In this document: positions 7,043 through 14,259 of the stretch, piece after piece
How positions within the stretch are numbered: position 1 is the first letter of the stretch
Layout: every line of letters starts with the position of its first letter
Assembly (NCBI GenBank): GCA_900543475.1
Contig: UQRU01000034.1
Location: 1-19,003, forward strand
From: an uncultured Eubacteriales bacterium
Lineage (GTDB): Bacteria; Bacillota; Clostridia; Christensenellales; CAG-138
Length of the DNA: 19,003 bases
Direction: 5' to 3'
Translations under genes and position numbers: made by a program
Notes under the pieces: generated by a model
The model's input: only the letters and a program-made list of their open reading frames with translations
What the model was told of the DNA's origin: nothing
Databases searched by the model: none

Positions 7043-7864
7043 TTAGAAGGGCTGGCCTGCGGCGATGGCGTTGGTATAAATGATGGCGTCCTTATGGTTT
7101 TGCAGCAACGTCACCGGGAAATGGGCGGTAACCTCCCCATAGGCGGCTTGGCGCACCACGCTCCTGTGCCATTCCCGGAACACCCCAAGCCGGACCTTCT
7201 TCGCGGACAGGATCTGCTTGATGCCGATGGTCACCGCATATTCCGGCATGGCGTCGATGGCGCCGCACCGGTCGCCAATGGCGTTGGCGGTCCGGGTCTC
7301 CGGGGTCAGCTTCAGCACGCGGGTGCCCAGGCCGGCAAATTCTTCCGCGCTCATGTCCTCCCGGGCCTCGTTGAAGGCAAGATGCCCGTTGATGCCGATG
7401 CCGCCAAAGGCAATATCCACACCCCCCAGCTCCTGGATCAGCTTATCCACCTTGCCAGGGTCCTTGGGGTCGGGGAAGGCCCGCTGTTCCGGCGCCATGA
7501 GCAGCTGGGGATCGATCTTGGTATAGACCGTCCGCTCCATGAATCCCCGGAAGGACAAGGGGCTTTCCTTGGGAATCCAGTTGCCGTCCCCATCCAGGTA
7601 TTCGTCCATGTTGATGAACCAGCAATTTTGCAAGCTCACCCGATCCCGGTTGATCAGCCGCACAAAGATGGGATACTGGCCTACCGGCCCTACCGGGCAG
7701 ATGAATACCGTCCGCTGCCCCAGGGCATTGTTCTTTTTGATCTCATCCACCATTTGCAGGGCCAATTCATAAAACACCTCGCCGGAATCCCCCAGCTTAA
7801 CGATGGGAATCTTGGCCCCGATCCCCAGCTCTTCCGGGGGGATGCGATAATACTCCATATCCAT
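7043..7864 (-). CDS. Divergent NagB-like amino-sugar deaminase/isomerase
   Basis: This 273-aa member of the glucosamine-6-phosphate isomerase family would convert an aldose amine to a ketose plus ammonia. The catalytic core is recognisable: NMDEY (Asp87, E. coli Asp72), GGIGINGHLAFNE (His161, Glu166). Asn159 replaces E. coli Asp141, a change I believe also occurs in Gram-positive NagB. The substrate-phosphate site differs more. The PTGGTP loop is PVGPVGQYP (57-65), E. coli Arg172 (ANSR) aligns with Ile196 (ANAI), and Lys208 aligns with Arg234. These alignments are by eye. The protein probably handles an amino sugar whose C6 group is not a standard phosphate, or has lost classical activity. 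A strong GGAGAGGAG site precedes ATG 7864, and the response regulator stop is 18 bases upstream. Confidence 0.8.
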   Translation of the reverse strand: MDMEYYRIPPEELGIGAKIPIVKLGDSGEVFYELALQMVDEIKKNNALGQRTVFICPVGPVGQYPIFVRLINRDRVSLQNCWFINMDEYLDGDGNWIPKESPLSFRGFMERTVYTKIDPQLLMAPEQRAFPDPKDPGKVDKLIQELGGVDIAFGGIGINGHLAFNEAREDMSAEEFAGLGTRVLKLTPETRTANAIGDRCGAIDAMPEYAVTIGIKQILSAKKVRLGVFREWHRSVVRQAAYGEVTAHFPVTLLQNHKDAIIYTNAIAAGQPF

Positions 7865-7882
7865 TGTCTCCTCTCCTTTCCC

Positions 7883-8548
7883 CTAAAACAAATGGGACAC
7901 ATTGAGCTCGCGGATCATGCTTACAATCTCCTTGGTCCGGGTGCAGTCAAATTTTCTTAAAAGGCTTTTGATCTGGGTCTTTACGGTAACCATTTCCACG
8001 CAGCGCGCCTCGGCGATTTGTCGGATGCTCTTGTTTTCCAGCAGCAGCCGTACCAGCTCCCGCTCCGCCTGGGTCAGGTGGGACACGGTGTGGATGAAAA
8101 ACAGCAGGCTGCGCTCCGAGCTGCGAAGCCGGGAATATTCCTTGAGCACCAGCTGTTGGATGCGGGCGTCCAATATGGCCTTGCCCATGTATGCCGCGCG
8201 GATGTGCTCCAGCAGCTGGGACTCCTCGCAGCCCTTTACAATATAATCCACCGCCCCGGCTCCCATGGAGGTCAGGATCATGTTATCCGTCTCATGGGCG
8301 GTCAAAAAGATGATTTTTGCTGCCGGCTTCTGCTCTAGAATGCGCTCGGTCGCCCGGATGCCAGCGGTCGTGGTTTCCATCTCCACGTCCATGAGGATCA
8401 CGTCAAAATCCACCGCCATAGCCAGGGCTTGTATTGCCTCTCCGCTGGCTGCGCTTCCTACGACCTCCATATCCGGCTGCTGTTGAATGATATCGCATAG
8501 GTCTTCCCGGATAATGTCAAAATCCTCGGCTACCAGAAGGCGAATCAC
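7883..8548 (-). CDS. NarL/LuxR-type response regulator
   Basis: This 221-aa two-domain regulator has an N-terminal receiver with acidic residues (AEDFD, 7-11), phospho-acceptor Asp54 (ILMDVEM), Thr83 and Lys105 (YIVKG). A LuxR-type helix-turn-helix follows (about 157-215, LTQAERELVRLLL ... TVKTQIKSLLRKF). The start is uncertain. ATG 8560 touches the AAGGAG site with no spacing, so GTG 8548, 12 bases from the site and giving the usual receiver N-terminus MIRLLVAED, is preferred. The gene directly follows the kinase gene. The kinase stop TAA is immediately before this gene's ribosome binding site. It sits between the transporter and enzyme genes and probably controls this operon; inverted repeats at 13104-13140 are candidate targets. 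Confidence 0.88.
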   Translation of the reverse strand: MIRLLVAEDFDIIREDLCDIIQQQPDMEVVGSAASGEAIQALAMAVDFDVILMDVEMETTTAGIRATERILEQKPAAKIIFLTAHETDNMILTSMGAGAVDYIVKGCEESQLLEHIRAAYMGKAILDARIQQLVLKEYSRLRSSERSLLFFIHTVSHLTQAERELVRLLLENKSIRQIAEARCVEMVTVKTQIKSLLRKFDCTRTKEIVSMIRELNVSHLF

Positions 8549-8567
8549 AACTTTTCCCATCTCCTTC

Positions 8568-10067
8568 TTAGGGTATCGTGTCGTAGCGGGGCAGCAACAC
8601 AAAAAAGGATGCGCCGCCCTCCCGCCGATTTTCTGCCCGCAGGCTTCCTAAATGACTCTTCACAATGGCACGGGTATGGTATAGGCCCATGCCCCAATTA
8701 AAGTTGGAATTTTTGTTGCTATAAAAGGGCTCAAAGATCCGGCGCATCTCTCCGGACTTGATCCCTGGCCCTGCGTCCCGCACCTCCAGCACCGTATATA
8801 GGCGTTCCTGGTGGCTCAAGAGCTTAATGGGCTCCTCTCCATGCCCTGCGGCCAGGTTGGCTTCCCAAGCATTGGTCAAAAGGTTATATAGGGCTTCGCT
8901 CAAGTAGTTTTCATCCGCCAGCACCTGCAACTTCCCTTCCACCTTGGTTTCCAAGCGGGCTTCGGGATATTTCTTGCGGAACCGGTCCAAGGTGGTGGCC
9001 TCCACGTTGCCAAGCTCCACCGGCACCAGTTGTACGCTCTTGGCTTTTACCGTCCGGTATAGGTCTTCCGAGCGGCTGATCAGCTGCTCATTGATATCCG
9101 TCAGGCTATCTGCAAAGCTTCGCAGTTTGTTGAGATCCGGTTCCTTTTGTTCCAGCTCTTGATGGATCCGCTTATATAGGACCCGGTTTGCCAGCAATTG
9201 GTTTTTGATGCTGTGCACAAACACCGACGCGCCGGTCCGGGCCACATCAAAATTCCGCTCCAGCACCACGTCCGCATGGTCGTCTGCAAAATGGTCTTGG
9301 GTATACTTGAATAGGCTCACGATCCCCAAGGCGCTGCACACCACATTGATGAGCACCAAGGTGATCAAGCCGCTCAGGCTGGGATCGAACTGGAGGTATC
9401 CAATGCCCCGGGCCCAGATGTAATTATAGCTATAGAAGCTATATACCTGTCCCGGGTCCTGTCCGCAATACAGCAAAAACAAAGCGGACAGCGCCGCCAT
9501 GCATACAAGGATCCGGCTGAACTGCCGCCGGAAAAAGGAAATCGTAATAGATAAAAACTCCTGCACCAGCAAAATCAGCGCCAGCGCAACATAGCAAAGG
9601 ATCCAATAGTAAGAAAAGCTGGCAAGAAATTTCTGTACCCAGGGCGAAAGGGCGATGATCCACCGGTAGATCCCCGGCCAATAGATGAGCAGCGTCAAGC
9701 CCGGCAAAATCCATATCAGCCTGCGCACCAGCGGCCGCTGGCGGATACAGGACAGCATGGAATAGTGCATGGCAATGGCCAGCAAAAAGGGCGGAAACAA
9801 GAACCGGCCAATGGCGATGATGTATCCCAGTTGGTTAAAGGTGATGAAGCGGTACTGGACCCAGGTGCGGATCTGATTGGAACAAAACAGGAACCGAAGG
9901 ATCTCCGGGGAGTATCCGCCTTTTTTGGCAATGTACACCAGAATGCCCAAAAAGTAAACCGTCAGGGAAAGGCACAGCGCCGTAAGCAGCAAGGATTCCC
10001 GGCTCCGCTTCACGCAGAACACGAAAACGGAACCCAGCAGCAGGCACAGTGCCAAGATCATCAGCAT
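8568..10067 (-). CDS. Seven-helix membrane sensor histidine kinase
   Basis: This 499-aa protein has an N-terminal half with about seven hydrophobic segments (near residues 1-19, 25-46, 80-101, 115-133, 153-171, 186-201 and 231-253), followed by a cytoplasmic kinase. The probable phospho-acceptor is His285 in FVHSIKNQL. The ATP-binding domain shows the N box (EALYNLLTNAWEAN, 391-404), G1 box DAGPGI (431-436), EPFYSNKN and a G2-like GMGLYH (459-464). No PAS or HAMP domain is evident, so the signal is probably sensed in the membrane part or through the binding-protein/transporter complex. AGGAGG lies upstream of ATG 10067. Its partner is the adjacent response regulator. Confidence 0.88.
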   Translation of the reverse strand: MLMILALCLLLGSVFVFCVKRSRESLLLTALCLSLTVYFLGILVYIAKKGGYSPEILRFLFCSNQIRTWVQYRFITFNQLGYIIAIGRFLFPPFLLAIAMHYSMLSCIRQRPLVRRLIWILPGLTLLIYWPGIYRWIIALSPWVQKFLASFSYYWILCYVALALILLVQEFLSITISFFRRQFSRILVCMAALSALFLLYCGQDPGQVYSFYSYNYIWARGIGYLQFDPSLSGLITLVLINVVCSALGIVSLFKYTQDHFADDHADVVLERNFDVARTGASVFVHSIKNQLLANRVLYKRIHQELEQKEPDLNKLRSFADSLTDINEQLISRSEDLYRTVKAKSVQLVPVELGNVEATTLDRFRKKYPEARLETKVEGKLQVLADENYLSEALYNLLTNAWEANLAAGHGEEPIKLLSHQERLYTVLEVRDAGPGIKSGEMRRIFEPFYSNKNSNFNWGMGLYHTRAIVKSHLGSLRAENRREGGASFFVLLPRYDTIP

Positions 10068-10124
10068 ATTCGCCCCTCCTTTTAAAGGGTACCATGCAGC
10101 CTAACAATTGCGGCGTATAAGGGA

Positions 10125-10150
10125 GGGAGCGGCGGTGAAACGCCGCCCCC
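10125..10150 (-). other. Hairpin between binding-protein and kinase genes
   Basis: A stem of about 10 bp with one A/C mismatch (arms 10125-10134 and 10141-10150, 6-nt loop) lies in the 103-base gap between the binding-protein stop and the kinase start. No U-tract follows on either strand, and no convincing promoter was found in the gap. It therefore looks like an mRNA-stability or attenuation element that would let the binding protein be made in excess over the downstream genes, not a full terminator. Confidence 0.45.
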
Positions 10151-10170
10151 TCGTGCGGATCAAGAAAGGA

Positions 10171-11256
10171 TTAGTAGTTGCCAGCCTCGGTCATGAGCGC
10201 CAGGTCCACATAGTCGGAAACCGGGCACACTTCCTCCTGGGTGATGGCTCCGCTATCCAGCAGGTTCTGCTGCTGCAGGGTGTAATAGCCCTCCACAGTG
10301 CCATCGGCTACGCCTTCCGCCACAGCCTTGCCGGTGAGCCAGTTGGCGTCGCCCCGCTGGGAGTAAACGCTGTCATAGTCGGTCTTGGTCTGGTCGGCCA
10401 CCAGCTGGGCGATCTCCTCATAGTTGCCATCCGCAGCATAGTCCATGGCCTTGAACAGGGCCCGCACAAACCGCACGGCCACGTCCCGGTTCTCCTCCAG
10501 ATACTTGGGGGTGGCGATCCAGCTGGCCAAGGAAATGGTGGTATCGGCAAAGGTCATGTTATCGGAAAGCTTGGTGGTGCCTTCCATCTGCTCCAGAATG
10601 GCCAGGGTGTTGGGGGACCAGGTGGCGCAAGCGTCTACGCCGCCGGAAATCATGGCGGTCACGATGGCGGAAGCATCCATATCCATAGCGGTAATGTCAT
10701 CCATGGTCATGCCGGCGGAAGCCAGGGTGTTCTTCAGGATGTCTTCGCTGGAGGTGCCGGAAGAATAGGCAACGGTCTTGCCCTTCAGGTCTGCGATGGT
10801 GGCTACTTCGGGGCCGCCGATCACAGCGTCGCCATTGGAGATGTGGGACAGGGCGATAATGGTGGCATTGCCCTGGACGCACAGTTTATGGGCGCCCTGG
10901 CCAATGTAGCCGAAGTTGATGGAGCCGCTCTCCATGGCGGAGATGATGGTGGGGCCGTCGCCAAACTCGGTGAGGGTCACTTCCAGGTTCTCTTCAGCAA
11001 AGTAGCCCTTATCGATGGCGGTAACCACGCTCCACAGGCTGCCATAGTTGGGCATATAGCCTACGTTCAGGGAAACGGTCTCTACGGGTTCTTCCGCAGC
11101 TTCCTCAGCGGGGGCCTCGGCAGCATCCTCAGCAGGGGCGGCCTCCTCGGCGGGCGCTTCGGTGGCGGGGGTCTCGGCAGCGGGGGTGCTGCAGCCCACC
11201 ACCAGGGAGCCCAGCATGAGCACGCAAACCAGCAGTGCAAGGATCTTCTTCATCAT
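10171..11256 (-). CDS. ABC transporter substrate-binding lipoprotein, SsuA/TauA/NMT1 type
   Basis: This 361-aa exported lipoprotein has a signal peptide (MMKK plus hydrophobic core) ending in the lipobox LVVGC (Cys22). An Ala/Glu/Pro-rich low-complexity linker (23-60) tethers the domain to the membrane. The type II periplasmic-binding fold follows (from about 61). The stretch GYFAEENLEVTLTEFGDGP with AMESGSINFGYIGQG matches the SsuA/TauA pattern (F-x-x-GP-x5-AL-x-x-G-x-I-D-x-G). Family ligands include alkanesulfonates, taurine, nitrate, thiamine precursors and other small anions, so a sulfonate is plausible but unproven. AGGAGG is 6 bases before ATG 11256; a second in-frame ATG is adjacent. 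It is the third transporter gene. Confidence 0.88.
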   Translation of the reverse strand: MMKKILALLVCVLMLGSLVVGCSTPAAETPATEAPAEEAAPAEDAAEAPAEEAAEEPVETVSLNVGYMPNYGSLWSVVTAIDKGYFAEENLEVTLTEFGDGPTIISAMESGSINFGYIGQGAHKLCVQGNATIIALSHISNGDAVIGGPEVATIADLKGKTVAYSSGTSSEDILKNTLASAGMTMDDITAMDMDASAIVTAMISGGVDACATWSPNTLAILEQMEGTTKLSDNMTFADTTISLASWIATPKYLEENRDVAVRFVRALFKAMDYAADGNYEEIAQLVADQTKTDYDSVYSQRGDANWLTGKAVAEGVADGTVEGYYTLQQQNLLDSGAITQEEVCPVSDYVDLALMTEAGNY

Positions 11257-11325
11257 TTTTTCCTCCTAATTGATTTTCTTGGGTTCAAGTTGTTATATTT
11301 GCTACGGCCATTGCCGCTGCATCGC

Positions 11326-12117
11326 TTATTTACGCACTTCCAAGTACTCTTTGTAGACTTCGCCCCAGATCTTGTTCTTTAGCTCCAGGAAGCGGGGGGA
11401 CATCTTCGTCTCTTGGTTCCGGGGATAGGGGATGTCAATGTCCACGATCTCCTTGATCCGGCCGGGACGGGCGCTCATGATTATGACCTTGGTGGCCAAA
11501 ATGATGGCCTCGTCCACATCGTGGGTGATGAAGAAGCAGGTCTTTTGATCCTTCTCCCAGGTCTCCAACAGCTCGGACTGAAGCTGGGTACGGGTCTGGG
11601 CGTCCAGTGCGCCGAAGGGTTCGTCCATAAGCAGCACCTCGGGGTCCGCCGCATAAGCCCGGGCGATGGCCACCCGCTGCTTCATGCCGCCGGAAAGCTC
11701 CTTGGGATAGTGGTCCGCAAACTTGGCCAGGTCCACCTTTTCCAGGTACTTCATGGCCAGATCGTCGGCCTCCTGGCCTTTGATGCCCTTCATCTCCAGG
11801 GCAAAGCGCACGTTTTTCTTAACGGTCAGCCAGGGGAATAGGGCGTATTGTTGGAACACCACGCCCCGCTCCGTGCCGGTGCCGGTGATGAGCTTGCCGT
11901 GGCAATATACTTCGCCGGAGGTGGGCTCCGTCAAGCCGGCAATGATGTTCAACAGGGTGGATTTGCCGCAGCCAGACGGGCCTACCACGCAGATGAACTC
12001 GTTTTCATAAATATCCAGATCCACCCCATTGAGGGCGATTACCTCGCCGGTACGGCCGGTGAAGGTCTTGCGGACGTTTTTGATCTGGAGCGTTATATTT
12101 CTCGCTTCTCCTGCCAT
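11326..12117 (-). CDS. ABC transporter ATPase, SsuB/TauB type
   Basis: This 263-aa nucleotide-binding subunit powers the importer. It has Walker A GPSGCGKST (46-54), Q-loop VVFQQYALFPW (87-96), signature LSGGMKQR (141-148), Walker B VLLMDEP (161-167), D-loop GALD and switch His199 (THDVDEA). It matches the nitrate/sulfonate/taurine family, with a C-terminal tail typical of SsuB/TauB. The start lies 25 bases inside the permease gene, after AAAGGAG with 9-nt spacing, so translation is coupled. The binding-protein gene begins 69 bases downstream with its own strong ribosome binding site. Confidence 0.92.
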   Translation of the reverse strand: MAGEARNITLQIKNVRKTFTGRTGEVIALNGVDLDIYENEFICVVGPSGCGKSTLLNIIAGLTEPTSGEVYCHGKLITGTGTERGVVFQQYALFPWLTVKKNVRFALEMKGIKGQEADDLAMKYLEKVDLAKFADHYPKELSGGMKQRVAIARAYAADPEVLLMDEPFGALDAQTRTQLQSELLETWEKDQKTCFFITHDVDEAIILATKVIIMSARPGRIKEIVDIDIPYPRNQETKMSPRFLELKNKIWGEVYKEYLEVRK

Positions 12118-12881
12118 CCCGTCAGTCTCCTTTCAAGGTGCTTAATCAAGGTTTCCAAGGTAATGCCGATGATGCCGATGATGATTACGTATAGCAGCAT
12201 AGGCGCCGACTCAAAGCTGTTGTTCAAGGACCGTATGCGCATTCCCAAGCCGGCCACAGCGCCGGTGGATTCAGCGGCGATCAGGGTGGTGAGGGCCACG
12301 CCGGCGCCCAAGCGGACTGCCGTCAAAATGAAGGGCAAGGTGGCGGGGGTGATGACCCGGATGAAGATATCCTTATCGCTTGCGCCCAGAACCCGGGCCG
12401 CTTTGATGAGGGTCTCGTCCACGTTGATGACGCCCTGATAGATGGTAACGCACATGATCAGGAAGCAGGCGATGGTGATGGTGATGATCTGGGGCTTGCG
12501 GCCAACGCCGGCGCAGGCCACGATCAGGGGCACGTAAGCAAGGGGCGGGATATTCCGGACGAACTGGATCCAGGGTTCGATGATATTGCGCACCGGCAAA
12601 TACCAGGCCATGAGAATGGCCACCGGCAGGGCGATGATAAACGCGAGGAAATAGCCGGAAAATACAGAGATCATACTGCTGGCTAAGTCGGTGAAAAATA
12701 CGCCGCGTTCGATCATGGTAGCCAGGCTACTGAAGGTTACGATGGCATTGGGGAACGCCCGGGCTGTGGCAGGCAAAAGGGAAATCACATACCACAGTAC
12801 CATGGCCACCAGGAACGAAATCAGCAGCCAAACCTTGGATGGTATCCTGTTGGCTAAAGAGGGGCTCTTTTTCTTGTTCAT
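12093..12881 (-). CDS. ABC transporter permease, SsuC/TauC type
   Basis: This 262-aa inner-membrane permease of the BPD_transp_1 family has about six hydrophobic segments and a Lys-rich cytoplasmic N-terminus (MNKKKS). The conserved cytoplasmic EAA-like loop (AARVLGASDKDIFIRVITPA) and the IAAESTGAVAGLG motif are characteristic of nitrate/sulfonate/taurine permeases. TAGGAG lies 8 bases before ATG 12881. It is the first gene of the minus-strand block, preceded by a long AT-rich leader. Confidence 0.9.
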   Translation of the reverse strand: MNKKKSPSLANRIPSKVWLLISFLVAMVLWYVISLLPATARAFPNAIVTFSSLATMIERGVFFTDLASSMISVFSGYFLAFIIALPVAILMAWYLPVRNIIEPWIQFVRNIPPLAYVPLIVACAGVGRKPQIITITIACFLIMCVTIYQGVINVDETLIKAARVLGASDKDIFIRVITPATLPFILTAVRLGAGVALTTLIAAESTGAVAGLGMRIRSLNNSFESAPMLLYVIIIGIIGITLETLIKHLERRLTGWQEKREI

Positions 12882-13103
12882 GCTTTTTACTCCTACTCGT
12901 TATATACGCTTTGGTGCATGGGAAAAAAATACTGTCGTTGCAGGAAACATGGTTGCGGTTTAATTTTTTTCTGCGAATCCCTTCTTTTTAACTGTGGTAG
13001 ATCAAAAGCTTACTTTTTATGACAGCGCGTGTGCGCTGGAATCATAGAAATTACATAGGATTTATTGTATTTTCATTATATGGTAAGTTGCGGAAAAGAA
13101 AAA

Positions 13104-13140
13104 GTATGATATTTCATCATACCTTTTGGACTAAGGTATG
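13104..13140. promoter_or_regulatory. Overlapping inverted repeats upstream of the importer operon
   Basis: GTATGAT (13104-13110) and ATCATAC (13116-13122) form a 7-bp arm pair with a 5-nt gap. CATACCTT (13118-13125) and AAGGTATG (13133-13140) form an 8-bp arm pair with a 7-nt gap. The two share bases 13118-13122, so only one RNA hairpin can form at a time. On the minus strand the first hairpin is followed by TTTTTCTTTT, resembling a weak terminator. As DNA, the repeats sit just upstream of the candidate -35/-10, a typical position for a response-regulator operator. Confidence 0.5.
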
Positions 13141-13191
13141 GTTGTGGGGATTTGGTTGGCAACCGCTGCAGCCCCAAGCAGCCATTTTGTA

Positions 13192-13220
13192 TTGTCAAGG
13201 GCGGGTCGGGCGGGTAAAAT
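13192..13220 (+). promoter_or_regulatory. Sigma-A-type promoter for the epimerase-like gene
   Basis: TTGTCA (13192-13197), a 17-base spacer and TAAAAT (13215-13220) match the -35 and -10 consensus at five of six positions each. Transcription would begin near 13227, just before the ribosome binding site AAAGGAG (13229-13235), giving a very short leader. Confidence 0.65.
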
Positions 13221-13244
13221 GAAACCAGAAAGGAGTTGCCGGCT

Positions 13245-14135
13245 ATGCTTTATTCCCTACAAAATGCCCATTTATCCGTCCAAGTAGACCCTTTGGGCGC
13301 TGAGCTTCGCTCCCTGCAGGATAAGGCGGGTGTTGAATACCTCTGGCAGCGGGACCCTACCCTTTGGGCCAGGAGCGCGCCCCTTCTCTTCCCCTGGGTC
13401 GGCCGGTTATACCATGGCCGCTATCAGGTCAATGGGCGCACCTATGCCCTACCGCTCCATGGGTTTGCCAAGGAAAGCATGTTTTTTCCAGAGCAGGATA
13501 GCCCCCATATGCTCAAGCTGCATTTGCGGGAAAACGGGGATACCCTGGCCCAATTTCCCTTTCCCTTTGTGCTGACTGTTACCTACCGTCTTGCAGGGCA
13601 GACCCTCCACATGGATACCTTGGTCCATAACCCAGGGCCGGCCCCTCTCTATTTTGGGTTGGGCTTCCACCCCGGGTTCCGGGTCCCCTTAACGGCAGGC
13701 CTGGACTTTTCGGATTATGCCTTGCAATTCGCTCCAGGGTCCCGCTGCCCCCAACGCATCCAAATCGCCCCCAACGGCCTACGCACCGGCCGTTCCATCC
13801 CCTTCCCCTTACCCGGGGGAAACCGTCTTCCCCTCTCCCATGCCCTCTTTTCGCAGGAAGCGGTGGTGTTGGCCCAAGCCGGCCATCAGGTTTCCCTGCT
13901 GCCCCTGCCGGGGGGGAAAGGTTTGTCCCTATCCTTCCCCAACGCTCCCTATGTGGCTTTATGGCAGCCTGCCAATACCGCTGCGCCCTTTTTGTGCATC
14001 GAGCCTTGGTGCACCCTGCCTGGCCTAGATGAGAAGGATACGGTATGGGAACAAGAACCTGGAATGCTCCGGCTTTTGCCCGGGGAACACTTCCTGCACA
14101 AGCTGGATATCCGTCTGCTGCAGGTAGATCCTTGA
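13245..14135 (+). CDS. Aldose 1-epimerase family protein (LacX/GalM-like)
   Basis: This 296-aa beta-sandwich enzyme would interconvert anomers of a sugar. It shows LPLHGFAK (His72), a second motif GLGFHPGF (His142) and a C-terminal acidic motif CIEPW, matching the catalytic His/His/Glu layout of the family and especially the shorter LacX-like group. ATG 13245 is chosen because AAAGGAG lies 9 bases upstream; a TTG nine bases earlier sits against that site. It is divergent from the amino-sugar/sulfonate-type operon and could supply the right anomer for it, but the link is only by position. No secretion signal is visible. Confidence 0.85.
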   Translation: MLYSLQNAHLSVQVDPLGAELRSLQDKAGVEYLWQRDPTLWARSAPLLFPWVGRLYHGRYQVNGRTYALPLHGFAKESMFFPEQDSPHMLKLHLRENGDTLAQFPFPFVLTVTYRLAGQTLHMDTLVHNPGPAPLYFGLGFHPGFRVPLTAGLDFSDYALQFAPGSRCPQRIQIAPNGLRTGRSIPFPLPGGNRLPLSHALFSQEAVVLAQAGHQVSLLPLPGGKGLSLSFPNAPYVALWQPANTAAPFLCIEPWCTLPGLDEKDTVWEQEPGMLRLLPGEHFLHKLDIRLLQVDP

Positions 14136-14152
14136 GCGGTCCGGCCAAATCA

Positions 14153-14205
14153 AAACGGCGCGTTTCAGCTGGAAAACCAGCTTGAAAGGCGCCGTTTCTA
14201 TGAAA
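14153..14205. terminator. Long hairpin between convergent genes
   Basis: AAACGGCGC (14153-14161) pairs with GCGCCGTTT (14189-14197). Inside, GTTTCAGCTGG pairs with CCAGCTTGAAA around an AAAA loop with a single bulge, for about 20 bp in total. It lies between the converging epimerase-like and B6-kinase genes. The T-runs on both sides are short, so it may act as a modest bidirectional terminator. Confidence 0.6.
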
Positions 14206-14259
14206 TTTGTTTTGTCTATGCTTGGCAAGAGGGCGTCCCGCCCGAAAAGCGTTCCCCTA

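Larger units (their letters stand above)
12882..13244. promoter_or_regulatory. Divergent regulatory region (importer operon / epimerase-like gene)
   Basis: This region of about 360 bases between two divergent genes contains no protein gene I can support. It is AT-rich in the middle. It carries a minus-strand TATAAT (13075-13080) that could be the -10 box of the importer operon, with a weak TTTTTC at -35 (17-nt spacer). If used, the leader would be about 190 nt. A small palindrome AGCGC-GTGT-GCGCT (13024-13037) lies in that leader. Overlapping inverted repeats at 13104-13140 and a separate rightward promoter at 13192-13220 are listed individually. Confidence 0.5.

Noticed and set aside
7385..7387. 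Asn159 in place of E. coli NagB Asp141 as evidence of lost activity
   Set aside because: To my knowledge Asn at this position also occurs in functional Gram-positive NagB proteins, so it is not diagnostic; the phosphate-loop changes are.
10108..11382. Plus-strand open frame of 424 codons opposite the binding-protein gene
   Set aside because: It is antisense to a clear lipoprotein gene with signal peptide and ribosome binding site, and the product is low-complexity Gly/His-rich.
13019..13222. Short plus-strand open frame (67 codons) in the divergent regulatory region
   Set aside because: It has no ribosome binding site, overlaps the inverted repeats and the epimerase promoter, and has no recognisable domain.
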